64,000 bases of DNA from positions 1 to 64,000 of the forward strand of contig CAWDZB010000018.1 in NCBI GenBank assembly GCA_963806685.1, written 5' to 3'. Of this stretch, positions 22,330-32,463 are shown piece by piece. The position numbers were made by a program, and so were the translations under genes. Under the pieces are notes generated by a model that did not search any database, was not told the origin of the DNA, and saw nothing but the letters and a program-made list of their open reading frames with translations. How positions within the stretch are numbered: position 1 is the stretch's first letter; each line of letters begins with the position of its first letter. The stretch is from DDH964 sp963806685. GTDB lineage: Bacteria; Desulfobacterota; Desulfuromonadia; Desulfuromonadales; DDH964.

Positions 22330-22416
22330 CCACCTGCTCCCACGGCGCCGAATGTTCTCTCCGTCCAGCTCGCTGATCATGCTGCGGTCTGGTCCTAAAC
22401 CGTCGAGCCATTACCC

Positions 22417-23436
22417 ATGAAGCGACCGCTGCTCCTTTTTTCTCTGCTCTCCCTTCTGCTGCTGCCGGTTGCCTCCCTGGCGGCTACCGAGGAGTCGTCC
22501 ACGGTGCCGCCCGCCGCGACTGACCTCAACCTGCCCGAACCAGAACCGAATATCCCCGGTGTCAGCGGCCTGACCGGCTTTCACAGCTACTTCTCCCACA
22601 GCGTGGAGGATCTCTCGCGCCGGATCGACTCCTTCTTTGGCACTACCCGTGCCTATGAAGAGAGCTCGGGGACCTATCTGCTGCTGCGCGGCAGCGTCAT
22701 CTACGGCCGCGGCGGGAAAATCGATTACGACGGCAAGGTGCGCGCCCATCTCGATTTGCCGAATCTGAGTGACAGGATCAACCTGCTCATCGAAAGCGAA
22801 CAGCCCGACCAGATCGACCAGACCAGCCAGGACGCACCGACCACCGGAACCTCCCTTTCCCAAACCGTCAACGATCAGTCCCTCGCCGCCACCCTGCAGT
22901 ACATTTTGCAGCACAAGGAGTTCTGGGACGTGCGCCTGCAGCCCGGGGTCAAACTCCATTGGCCGCCCGACCCCTACCTGCGCCTCCGTTGCCGCTGGCT
23001 GCATCCCCTCAGCGCCACCTGGCTGAGTCGCGTTACCTTCACCCCCGGCTGGTACAGCACCCGCAGCTGGGAGGCGCGCCTCCGCTACGACCTGGAACGG
23101 GGAACGGGGAACGAAGCGCTGTTCCGCAGCAGCAGCCAGGCGGTCTGGCTGCTCGACGAACCCCACAACCTACTTTGGTCCGAGGTGTTGTTCTTTTCCC
23201 ATCCGCTGAGCAGCAGGGCATGGATGGCCTACGACCTCGGCGTCAGCGGGGTGATCGAGCCGGAGTTCGAGGATAGCCACTACTTTGCCAGCATTCGCTA
23301 TCGGCGCGACATCCACCATGGCTGGGTTTTCCTCGAGCTCAAACCCCAGATCGACCTCGACCGCAACGATGATTTCAAACCCGACCCGTCGATTGCCCTG
23401 ACCCTGGAGATGCTCTTCGGAGGGCGCTACCTGTAA
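22417..23436 (+). CDS. Exported protein, possibly outer-membrane beta-barrel, unknown function
   Basis: A 339-residue protein with a signal peptide (MKRPLLLFSLLSLLLLPVASLAA, cleavage near residue 23). After a proline-rich linker (about 24-50) the chain alternates hydrophobic and polar residues in short strands rich in aromatics (GTYLLLRGSVIYG, YLRLRCRWLHPLSATWLSRVTF, GWVFLELKPQIDLDR) and ends with an aliphatic/aromatic strand ...LTLEMLFGGRYL. This is compatible with an outer-membrane barrel, although the last residue is not aromatic. I recognise no named family. It lies 87 bp after the previous frame and is followed by a bidirectional terminator. Confidence 0.7.
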   Translation: MKRPLLLFSLLSLLLLPVASLAATEESSTVPPAATDLNLPEPEPNIPGVSGLTGFHSYFSHSVEDLSRRIDSFFGTTRAYEESSGTYLLLRGSVIYGRGGKIDYDGKVRAHLDLPNLSDRINLLIESEQPDQIDQTSQDAPTTGTSLSQTVNDQSLAATLQYILQHKEFWDVRLQPGVKLHWPPDPYLRLRCRWLHPLSATWLSRVTFTPGWYSTRSWEARLRYDLERGTGNEALFRSSSQAVWLLDEPHNLLWSEVLFFSHPLSSRAWMAYDLGVSGVIEPEFEDSHYFASIRYRRDIHHGWVFLELKPQIDLDRNDDFKPDPSIALTLEMLFGGRYL

Positions 23437-23484
23437 GGCGGGGAAGGGGCCGCGGTTCGGGCAATGCCCCTGCCGGGGTCGGAG

Positions 23485-23520
23485 AAAAAAAACGGGGCAC
23501 CGCTAGGTGCCCCGTTTTTT
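23485..23520. terminator. Bidirectional terminator between the exported protein gene and rne
   Basis: An eleven-base-pair stem AACGGGGCACC/GGTGCCCCGTT with a four-base loop is flanked by an A run on the left and a T run on the right. It can therefore end transcription from both convergent genes. Confidence 0.9.
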
Positions 23521-23536
23521 GCTGCGGTCGGCCTCA

Positions 23537-26218
23537 CTATTCCTCGGCCGTATTGCCGACGGTCTTCCTGCGCCGGGTGGTTCTGGTTGCCGGACCCTGG
23601 TCCCCGGCCTTTCCCGGTTCGGCTTCGGCCGCTGGTGCGGCCTTCTTCGGTGTACGCTTCCGGGGTGTTTTGGGGGCCTTGACAGCTTCCGTTGCTGTGG
23701 GGACCCCTGCGGTGGCCGGCTGGGGTGCAGGGCGCTCCTCGGCGGCCGAGCCGGATGTGGCGTCCGGCTTAGCGTCGGCGGGAGTTGCAGCCTCCTTCGT
23801 CCCGTTCGGCGCCGCAGCGGCAGCCTTTCTGGGAGCAGCCCGGCGCTTCGCGGCAGTTGGTTTGGCGGCAGCGGGCTTTTCAGCGGGCGGTTCTGCCGGC
23901 GCCGGCTCCTTGCCAGCAGTGCCGGTTGGCCGCTTGGCGATGGCCCGCGCCTTCGTCTCCGGCTTGGCGGCAACGGGCTCCCCGGTCGTTGGTTCGGCGG
24001 ATCCTTGGCCTTTGGCGGCGGTCTTCCTGGGGGCCCGTTTCCTTCTCGGTGGTTCCTTGATCGAACTTTCCCCGGTCGGTTCCTCCCGGACCGGTTCCAC
24101 TGCCTGCGGTTCTTCGCTGGCCGTTTTCTCAACCGCCGGTTTGCCCCGTCGGCCTGGTGCCGGCTGAGGGCTGTCCGCGGATTCGTCGATTCCCGATGCT
24201 TCCGCAGCCACTTCCGCCGGGGCTTCCGCCGGACCGGGGCCGGACGAAGCCGGGATCGATTCGCTCACCTCGCCGGCAGCGGTTTCTCCTTCCGCCAGGC
24301 CTTCCGCCGGTTTCTTCCGGCGCCGACGACGTTTGCGCTTGCGCTTTTGACCCTCTTCCCCGCTCTCGGCACTGTCGCTGTCGGCGCTGATGGCAGCCTC
24401 GACTGTCTCCGCCTGTTCACCTGCTGCGCCGATTTCCTCGGTCTCCATACCCTCCGTCGCGCCGGCCACTGCCGCTGCCGCTGGTTCCATCCCTTCCCCG
24501 GCATCCCCCGTCTTCTTCTTGCGCCGCCGCCGCTTGCGTTTCTTCTTTGCTTCCCCTTCGGCCGCGGTATCGGCTTCCGCCGGGTTCTCCCGCGCCGCGG
24601 GGAACGGTTCCTCGATCGCCTTAACCGCGGCGGGTTCCGGGGCCGTAACCGGAGCTGCCACCGGTGCCGCCGCCAGCGGTGCATGCGGGGCGGAGGCCGC
24701 GGTGACCGGCGCCCAGCTCTCGTCGCGGGTCTCGCCCTTCTCGCGCTTGTGGACGATGAGTTCGTACTGGCTGGCGACGAAGGACTTGCGGGCACGGATG
24801 AAGATGCCTGCCTGGTAGCGGCGCTCCATCTCGCTGAGCTCTTCGCGCTTGGTGTTGAGCAGGTAGTGGGCGACGTCGATCGGCACCTCGCCCTCGACCC
24901 GCTCGACCTGGCCGCGGGCGACGGCCGCCTGGAGCTTGCGCAAGAAGGCGACTGCCTGGGCCTCGGCGCTTTTTACCCGGCCGCTGCCGCCGCAGTTGGG
25001 GCAGGGGAGGTAGGAACCCTCGGCGAGGGTCGCCTTGATCCGCTGGCGGCTCATCTCTAACAGGCCGAACTGGCTGATCCGGCCGACGGTGACCCGCGCC
25101 TTGTCGTTTGCCAGGGAGTCCTTGAGGGTCTTTTCGACTTCGCGGATATGCTTGCGGTCCCGCATGTCGATAAAATCGATGACGATCAGTCCGCCCAGGT
25201 CGCGGAGTCGCAGCTGGCGCCCCACCTCGGCGGCGGCCTCGAGGTTGGTCTTGTAGGCGGTCCCCTCCACCCCCTGTTCGCCGGCCATCTTCCCCGAGTT
25301 GACGTCGATTGCCACCAGCGCCTCGGTGGCGTCGATGACGATCGAACCTCCCGAGGGGAGGGGCACCTTGTTGCGCGAGAGGGTCTCGATCTGTTCCTCG
25401 ATCTGGTAGCGGGAGAAGATCGGCCGTCGTTCCTGGTGCAGTTTGACCAGCCGCAGGTACTCGGGCATCACCTGCTGGAAAAAATCGCGGGCTTCCTCGT
25501 AGACCTCGGGGTCGTCGACCAGCACCTCGTCCATGTCGGCGGTAAAGTAGTCGCGGATCGAGCGGATGACCAGGTTCGATTCCTTGTAGACCAGCGTCGG
25601 GGCCTTGACCTTTCCGGCCAGCTCCTGGATGTTCTCCCAGACCCGCACCAGGTAGTCGAAGTCGCGCTTGAGCTCTTCCCTGGTCTGGCCGATGCCGGCC
25701 GTGCGTACGATGTAGCCCATCTGCGCTGGCAGATCGAGGGACTTCATCGCTTCCTTGAGCTTCTTACGCTGCCCCTCCTCCTCGATCTTGCGCGACACCC
25801 CCTTGGTGTCCGAGTCGGGCATCAGCACCATGTAGCGGCCCGGGAGTGAGAGGTAGGTGGTGAGTGCCGCTCCCTTGGTGCCGCGCTCCTCCTTTACCAC
25901 CTGGACCAGGATCTCCTGGCCGCGACGCAGCAGATCGTTGATACGCGGCCGCCCCTTCCCGTCGCCGGCCTCGAAGCCCTGGAAGAAAGAGGGGTGTAGT
26001 TCCCCCATCTGCAGGAAGCCGAGGCGTTCGGCCCCGTAATCGATAAAGGCGGCCTGCAGTCCCTGTTCGACACGGACCACGGTTGCCTTGTAGATGTTGC
26101 CGCGGGTCATTTCGCGGCCTTCGGATTCGATGTCGAGGTCGGTCAGCAGCCCATCCTCGACCGTCGCCACCCGGTTCTCCTCAGGATGGGTGGCGTTGAT
26201 CAGCATCTTCTTGCTCAT
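23537..26218 (-). CDS. rne: Ribonuclease E/G family endoribonuclease with long basic, disordered C-terminal tail
   Basis: Single-strand-specific endoribonuclease central to mRNA decay and RNA maturation. The catalytic half spans residues 1 to about 490. An S1 RNA-binding domain (TRGNIYKATVVRVEQGLQAAFIDYG) is followed by RNase H-like and DNase I-like parts with the metal-binding aspartates in LVAIDVNSG and LIVIDFIDMRD. The zinc-link CPNCGGSG comes next. The tail (about residues 500-893) is Ala/Pro/Glu-rich with repeated basic clusters such as KKKRKRRRRKKK, suited to RNA binding or scaffold contacts. Expression is probably controlled through the 245-base leader upstream. The tail is unlike the E. 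coli degradosome scaffold in sequence, so partners cannot be inferred. Confidence 0.92.
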   Translation of the reverse strand: MSKKMLINATHPEENRVATVEDGLLTDLDIESEGREMTRGNIYKATVVRVEQGLQAAFIDYGAERLGFLQMGELHPSFFQGFEAGDGKGRPRINDLLRRGQEILVQVVKEERGTKGAALTTYLSLPGRYMVLMPDSDTKGVSRKIEEEGQRKKLKEAMKSLDLPAQMGYIVRTAGIGQTREELKRDFDYLVRVWENIQELAGKVKAPTLVYKESNLVIRSIRDYFTADMDEVLVDDPEVYEEARDFFQQVMPEYLRLVKLHQERRPIFSRYQIEEQIETLSRNKVPLPSGGSIVIDATEALVAIDVNSGKMAGEQGVEGTAYKTNLEAAAEVGRQLRLRDLGGLIVIDFIDMRDRKHIREVEKTLKDSLANDKARVTVGRISQFGLLEMSRQRIKATLAEGSYLPCPNCGGSGRVKSAEAQAVAFLRKLQAAVARGQVERVEGEVPIDVAHYLLNTKREELSEMERRYQAGIFIRARKSFVASQYELIVHKREKGETRDESWAPVTAASAPHAPLAAAPVAAPVTAPEPAAVKAIEEPFPAARENPAEADTAAEGEAKKKRKRRRRKKKTGDAGEGMEPAAAAVAGATEGMETEEIGAAGEQAETVEAAISADSDSAESGEEGQKRKRKRRRRRKKPAEGLAEGETAAGEVSESIPASSGPGPAEAPAEVAAEASGIDESADSPQPAPGRRGKPAVEKTASEEPQAVEPVREEPTGESSIKEPPRRKRAPRKTAAKGQGSAEPTTGEPVAAKPETKARAIAKRPTGTAGKEPAPAEPPAEKPAAAKPTAAKRRAAPRKAAAAAPNGTKEAATPADAKPDATSGSAAEERPAPQPATAGVPTATEAVKAPKTPRKRTPKKAAPAAEAEPGKAGDQGPATRTTRRRKTVGNTAEE

Positions 26219-26465
26219 GGAAATCCTTCCGGCCGTGCGCGGCGCGGCCTCAAACGGGGTGCGGTCCGGGATCGCCCGGCCGGGCGTGCCCGCGGCAGTG
26301 CTCCCGGCCCGGGCCCTGCACCTCCGGCCGCCGACAACGGCGGGGACGGGGCGGGCACGGCGGGGGGAAGCGCCGGCGAAGCACTGAGAAACGATGGGTT
26401 ACTCTATCGTCGGGGCAAAAAGCCCGGAAGAAGCGTCGTCGCGGGAGGGTGAACCTACCCGGTTG
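26219..26465 (-). promoter_or_regulatory. Long GC-rich 5' leader of rne
   Basis: From the predicted start near 26466 to the rne ATG lie about 245 bases with several GC-rich self-complementary stretches (26235-26345, for example CCCGGCC/GGCCGGG). No reading frame is convincing. E. coli rne also has a long structured leader that mediates autoregulation by RNase E. A similar role here is inference. Confidence 0.45.
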
Positions 26466-26472
26466 CCGCGCA

Positions 26473-26501
26473 ACTATAGCAGATAAAACGGAAAATGCCC
26501 A
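26473..26501 (-). promoter_or_regulatory. Putative promoter of rne
   Basis: On the minus strand an extended -10 TGCTATAGT (hexamer at 26473-26478) lies 17 bases from a weak -35 TGGGCA (26496-26501). Confidence 0.5.
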
Positions 26502-26585
26502 GCGGCGAATCGACCCGACCCGAACGGTGCAGTTGCCAGAATTAGAGAGTTTTCCCGCGCCCGGCGTTGTGTTATAACAGGCCCC

Positions 26586-28527
<1,942 letters not shown>

Positions 28528-28529
<2 letters not shown>

Positions 28530-28562
28530 TAGCTGAACGCTGATAGCTGACAGCTGGAGATG
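28528..28562 (+). repeat. Short tandem words (TGATAGCTGA) before the MinD/ParA-like gene
   Basis: GTTGATAGCTGAACGCTGATAGC and TGACAGCTGG repeat the word (T)GATAGCTGA with small changes over 35 bases. It is similar in style to the other repeated-word intergenic segments. No function is evident. Confidence 0.4.
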
Positions 28563-28567
28563 GGCTG

Positions 28568-29845
28568 ATGGACGAAAGGCAACGATTGCAAGCGATCGGC
28601 CCGTACGTGGTGGCGGTGGCCAGCGAGAAGGGGGGCGTAGGCAAGACCACCCTCGCCACCAACCTCGCCGTCTACCTCAAGGCCCTCGACGAGGAGCTGC
28701 CGGTCACCATCGCCTCCTTCGACAACCATTTCTCCGTCGACAGCATGTTCGCCATCGGCGGACGCAGCGGCGGCTCGGTCGCTGGGCTGCTGGCCGGCAC
28801 CCTGCCCGAAGAGCTGGCGCAGCTGGGCGAATACGGCGTCGCCTTCCTCGCCTCGGCCCGACGCCTGGCGTTCCCCGGGGACCCGCTCTGGCTGCGCCGC
28901 TTGCTCTGCCGGTCGCGGCTGCCGGGGGTGCTGATTCTCGATACCCGGCCGATCCTCGACGGTCTCAGCCACAATGCGCTGCTCGCCGCCGACCTGGTCC
29001 TCACCCCGGTCAAGGACCGCGCCTCGCTGGTCAACGCCGCGGCGTTGCAGGCGCTGCTTGCCGAGGCGGGGGACGGCCCGGAACGTCTCTGGCTGGTGCC
29101 GAGCCTGATCGACGGCCGGCTGCGGCTGCGCGGTAACCTCGGCATGCACGACTTCCTGGTCCGGTCGGCGCAGGAGCGCGGCTACCAGGTGGCGCCGACG
29201 GCCATCGCCAAGAGCCCCAAGGTGGAGAGCCTGGCATCCGGTCTCTCCAGCCGCATCTACCCGGTTTTGACCCACGCCCGCACAACTCAGGTCCACGGCC
29301 AGTTCCGAACCCTGGCCGAGTTCGTCCTCGAGCGCCTGGCGGCCCTCCCGGCGCCGCTGGCGGGCGGCGGACCGGAGGCACCGATCGAGGCGGACAGCTC
29401 GCGGCTGTACGCCGCAACCTGCCCGCTGTGCGCGGCGCCGGCCCCGGAGATCGGTGCTTATTACCAGGCCCTGCACGGTCGCCGCCGCGGCCTGCTCCAT
29501 GCCGGCTGTCTCTCCCGGCTGGTCGCCGGCAGCGCAGCGGAATCTGCGGCGGATGAGGGTGCCGCGCTGCTGCTGCGGTATTCCGCCGAGCGGCAGCCTC
29601 CCCTGGTCCTGCAGCGGATTCCCGGGGATGCCCCTTTGCCCGACGCGGTCGAACCGGCGACGACGTCGGCCGGCCCCTGGCAGCTGCTGCTGCAGCGGGT
29701 CTGTAGCCGGAGCCCGGAAGAGCTGTTCCGGGAATGCCTGTTGATCGTCCCGGGACGACGTGCCGTCGCCGACTGGCGGGATGTCGTCCGCCCCCTGCGG
29801 CGACGGCTGCTGGAAGGGTTGCGGGATGCCGGGCCCTGGGAGTGA
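28568..29845 (+). CDS. MinD/ParA-like P-loop ATPase with C-terminal cysteine-containing extension
   Basis: A 425-residue protein. Residues about 10-235 are a MinD/ParA/Mrp-type domain. The deviant Walker A is ASEKGGVGKTT, an expected aspartate region reads SFDNHFSVDSMF, and the switch II region is LILDTRPILDGL. The C-terminal about 170 residues form an unusual extension with a CPLC motif (near residue 283) and a further Cys in LLHAGCLSRL, possibly a small metal-binding site, and no family that I recognise. The switch II aspartate is followed by TRP rather than the common P/A-G, so hydrolysis details may differ. It is followed by a DUF4388-like gene and a membrane protein. The cargo or target is unknown. 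Confidence 0.75.
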   Translation: MDERQRLQAIGPYVVAVASEKGGVGKTTLATNLAVYLKALDEELPVTIASFDNHFSVDSMFAIGGRSGGSVAGLLAGTLPEELAQLGEYGVAFLASARRLAFPGDPLWLRRLLCRSRLPGVLILDTRPILDGLSHNALLAADLVLTPVKDRASLVNAAALQALLAEAGDGPERLWLVPSLIDGRLRLRGNLGMHDFLVRSAQERGYQVAPTAIAKSPKVESLASGLSSRIYPVLTHARTTQVHGQFRTLAEFVLERLAALPAPLAGGGPEAPIEADSSRLYAATCPLCAAPAPEIGAYYQALHGRRRGLLHAGCLSRLVAGSAAESAADEGAALLLRYSAERQPPLVLQRIPGDAPLPDAVEPATTSAGPWQLLLQRVCSRSPEELFRECLLIVPGRRAVADWRDVVRPLRRRLLEGLRDAGPWE

Positions 29846-29946
29846 CCGGCTCCGGCCGGGGAGAAACGATTGACTAGGTTGGAAAAATATTTAAACTTTC
29901 CAAGTCCTTCTGACTGTTGCGGCGTCTTGCCGCCGAGACCTCCCCG

Positions 29947-30903
29947 ATGATTCTTCTGCCACGCGGAAACCCGGTCAAGGAGCGGATCGACCCGGGCCGG
30001 GTCCATCTTCCGGACGCCCTGCGCAAGTTGCGTGGGAACAGCTTCAGCGGTTATCTGCGCTTTGATGCCGGAGGCGGCACCGGGATCCTCATCTTTGCTA
30101 GGGGCAGCCTGATCAGTGCGCTGTTTGAAACCGGTCGCGAGCAGCTGATCGACAGTGACGCCATCGGCCGTATCTTCGAGGAATCCCTGGGGGGTAGGGC
30201 CCTGCTCGACATCTACACCCTGTCTCCGGAACTGGCACTGAGCATCCACGCCCTGCTCCACGGCGACGTCCTCTTCCAGGGGCAGGAAGTCAAGCTGGTC
30301 GACATCAAGGCCCTCCTTGCCCGGCTCAAGGAATACCGGGTCAGCGGCTGCCTGCGCATCTATACCCCGGAGCGCATCGCCCTGATCTTTTACCGCAACG
30401 GCAGCCCCCTTGGCTTCTTCCACGACGGATCGACGGACATCGAGACCGAGGCCGACACCTCGATGTCGGTGGCCCGGCTGCCCGGGGCGAAGATCGATGT
30501 CTTGACCGCGCGGGAAGCAGATGAGGCCGATCTCGCCAACTTGCTTGACGGTGCGGACCTCGACACCCTCTGGAAGCAGGCCGTGGACCTGGTCCGGCGT
30601 CTCCGGCGTTCTCGTGATGAGCAGGCGAGCCGCAGCCGTGAGCTGCAGGACCAGGACCGGCGTCTGAAGTTGTTGATTTTTCTTCGCGGCGTCGCCGAGG
30701 CTCATCTCGGCGGGATTGGGGCTTCACTGGTCGACAAGGCGGCCGAGAAGAGCCTGCCGGCTGGCGGCGGGATCGGCGAAGCCGACCTGCTCCCCTTCCT
30801 GGAACATCTCGCCACCCTGGCCAGGTTGGTGGCCGGTCCATCAACCATCAACCGGATGCTGCAGCGGATGAAAGAGGGAGCCAAAGGGTTTCTCTCCTCC
30901 TGA
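29947..30903 (+). CDS. DUF4388/PATAN-like protein with C-terminal helical region
   Basis: A 318-residue cytoplasmic protein. The N-terminal part (VHLPDALRKLRGNSFSGYLRFDAGGGTGILIFARGSLISALFE) and a second copy of the same pattern (VDIKALLARLKEYRVSGCLRIYTPERIALIFYRNGSPLGFFHD, about residues 118-160) look like tandem PATAN/DUF4388-type modules. These occur in signalling proteins of Deltaproteobacteria and Cyanobacteria. A charged helix (LVRRLRRSRDEQASRSRELQDQDRRLK) and a terminal helical domain follow. The ATG at 29947 is preferred to a TTG ten codons upstream. Family assignment is by pattern only. Confidence 0.6.
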   Translation: MILLPRGNPVKERIDPGRVHLPDALRKLRGNSFSGYLRFDAGGGTGILIFARGSLISALFETGREQLIDSDAIGRIFEESLGGRALLDIYTLSPELALSIHALLHGDVLFQGQEVKLVDIKALLARLKEYRVSGCLRIYTPERIALIFYRNGSPLGFFHDGSTDIETEADTSMSVARLPGAKIDVLTAREADEADLANLLDGADLDTLWKQAVDLVRRLRRSRDEQASRSRELQDQDRRLKLLIFLRGVAEAHLGGIGASLVDKAAEKSLPAGGGIGEADLLPFLEHLATLARLVAGPSTINRMLQRMKEGAKGFLSS

Positions 30904-30950
30904 CCCGCCCGCAACCGAGGCTGTTCCCGGACCTGACCGCGGAGGCTTCC

Positions 30951-31643
30951 ATGAATTTCCACCTGCTGCAACTGCTGCTCTGGATCGTCGCCGGGGCCCT
31001 TGCAGGCTACTTCAGCCTCGGGAACGCCCGGGCCTGGACCAGCATCGCCGTCGGGTTTTTCCTGATCCTGGTCGGCGAGGCCCTTCCCCGCGCGCTTCCC
31101 TTTCTCCCCGGCGCCGCGGCACCCCGGGTAGCGGCGATGGGCTTGATCGTCAGCACCATCGCGATCCTGGCGATGAGTCACGGTTTCCAGGAATACTACG
31201 TCTTCTCCCGGACCCTGGAACCGGCCGGGAGCAAGCGTCAGGTCTACCTTGTCACCCTGGCGGTGATCGGCGCCTCCCTGGTCTTCGTCCTGGTCAATAT
31301 TCCGCCCGACGAAGACATCCTGCGCAGCATCCGCATCGTTGAGAACAGCACCTGGGTCTTCCTTTCCCTGATCAACATCGACCTGATCCGCAAGATCTAC
31401 GGCGGCGTCAAGGACAGCCCGATCGGCATGGGCTTTGCCGCCTTCATCGGGGTCTTCGCCTGCATCCTGCTGTGGAAGGGGTCGGAGCTCTACCTGCTGG
31501 TATACCATCTCGACCACCCCCTCGTTCAACAGCTCCATCCCATTCGCGTTCAGCTTTCGGTGATCTGCAGCAATGCTGGCAACTTCCTCGCCGGACTTTC
31601 GGTGGGCGGAACCTTTTTCTATCTTTCCAGGATGTTGCGATAG
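30951..31643 (+). CDS. Multipass membrane protein of unknown function
   Basis: A 230-residue protein with about six hydrophobic segments (for example LLQLLLWIVAGALAGYF, MGLIVSTIAILAMS, LVTLAVIGASLVFVLVN, FAAFIGVFACILLW). Charged loops between them include SRTLEPAGSKRQ and PPDEDILRSIR. ATG 30951 has GGAGG upstream. It follows the DUF4388-like gene by 47 bp on the same strand and ends before a long terminator hairpin. No family is recognised. Confidence 0.7.
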   Translation: MNFHLLQLLLWIVAGALAGYFSLGNARAWTSIAVGFFLILVGEALPRALPFLPGAAAPRVAAMGLIVSTIAILAMSHGFQEYYVFSRTLEPAGSKRQVYLVTLAVIGASLVFVLVNIPPDEDILRSIRIVENSTWVFLSLINIDLIRKIYGGVKDSPIGMGFAAFIGVFACILLWKGSELYLLVYHLDHPLVQQLHPIRVQLSVICSNAGNFLAGLSVGGTFFYLSRMLR

Positions 31644-31680
31644 TCGGGCGGGGTAGGGGGAGCGGGCCGGTGTCTGGTTT

Positions 31681-31731
31681 GCAAACGCCGAAAGCCCGTC
31701 ATCGGTCTGATGACGGGCTTTCGGCGTTTGC
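31681..31731. terminator. Very strong bidirectional hairpin next to tRNA-Leu
   Basis: A perfect 23-base-pair stem (GCAAACGCCGAAAGCCCGTC...) has a five-base loop. Its left arm begins after the membrane-protein gene, and its right end touches the encoded CCA of the minus-strand tRNA. It likely ends transcription from both sides. Confidence 0.85.
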
Positions 31732-31818
31732 TGGTGGGGGTGGTCGGAGTCGAACCGACACGGACTTGCGTCCGCTGGATTTTGAGTCCAGTGCGTCTAC
31801 CAATTTCACCACACCCCC
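31732..31818 (-). tRNA. tRNA-Leu (anticodon CAA)
   Basis: The minus strand folds as a class II tRNA. The acceptor arm GGGGGTG pairs with CACCCCC, followed by discriminator A and an encoded CCA at 31732-31734. The D arm has AATTGGTAGACGC. The anticodon stem CTGGA/TCCAG encloses the loop CTCAAAA, giving anticodon CAA for UUG codons. The long variable arm is GCGGACGCAAGTCCGT and the T loop is GGTTCGACTCC. Length is 87 bases with CCA. Confidence 0.95.
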
Positions 31819-31872
31819 GAGACGGTCGATCCGGCCGAGGTCGGATGGGTCGGGCGGCGAGAAGTGGTGTGG

Positions 31873-31901
31873 ATTATAAAGAGAAGCGCGCGGGCGGTCA
31901 A
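31873..31901 (-). promoter_or_regulatory. Promoter of tRNA-Leu
   Basis: Near-consensus -35 TTGACC (31896-31901), 17-base spacer and perfect -10 TATAAT (31873-31878) lie on the minus strand, about 55 bp ahead of the tRNA. Confidence 0.85.
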
Positions 31902-31946
31902 GCGCTTAAGTGGCCTGGCCAGGACCGGGAAAAATTTCCTGATGCC

Positions 31947-31975
31947 TTGACAGCGACCGGGCCGAAGAGTAAATT
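31947..31975 (+). promoter_or_regulatory. Promoter and possible operator of the MarR-efflux operon
   Basis: Consensus -35 TTGACA (31947-31952) and -10 TAAATT (31970-31975) have 17-base spacing. Just downstream an imperfect inverted repeat around CAGTATGCTG (31987-31996), flanked by A/T, is a candidate MarR binding site. Confidence 0.6.
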
Positions 31976-32031
31976 GCGAAATTATACAGTATGCTGAATA
32001 TCTGCGTAGAAATAAACTGTGGGAGGAGCGG

Positions 32032-32463
32032 TTGGAACAGTTCAACATCGAAACCAGTGTCGGTTTCCTGCTCGCCAAGGCCCACCAGCGGCTCTACGCC
32101 CGTTTCCGCGATTTGCTGGCGCCGCATGGCATTACCCCGCCCCAGTTCGCCCTGCTGGCATTTCTCTGGCACGAGGACGGCCGTTCGCAGACCGCTCTTT
32201 CGGAGAAGACCGACATCGACCGCACCACCCTCAGCGGCCTGCTCGACCGGCTCCAGAAGCAGGGACTGGTGCGGCGCCTGCCCGACCCCGCCGACCGTCG
32301 CGCCTGGAAAGTCTGCCTGACCCCGGCCGGGCGCGCCCTGGAGGGGGAACTGGCCGCCCTTGCCAATCAGCTGCGCCGGCAGGTCGCCGCCAACCTGGCT
32401 GCGGGGGAGTACCAAGAACTCTGCCGGCTGCTGACCAAACTCCGTGGAGGGATCCATGACTAG
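32032..32463 (+). CDS. MarR-family transcriptional regulator
   Basis: A 143-residue winged-helix repressor-type protein and the first gene of an efflux operon. A TTG start at 32032 is supported by GGGAGGAG just upstream. The DNA-binding core ITPPQFALLAFLWHEDGRSQTALSEKTDIDRTTLSGLLDRLQKQGLVRR and the wing PADRRAWKVCLTPAGR are typical. It overlaps the next gene by eight bases. By analogy with EmrR-EmrAB it probably represses the operon until an efflux substrate binds. The inducer is unknown. Confidence 0.93.
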   Translation: MEQFNIETSVGFLLAKAHQRLYARFRDLLAPHGITPPQFALLAFLWHEDGRSQTALSEKTDIDRTTLSGLLDRLQKQGLVRRLPDPADRRAWKVCLTPAGRALEGELAALANQLRRQVAANLAAGEYQELCRLLTKLRGGIHD

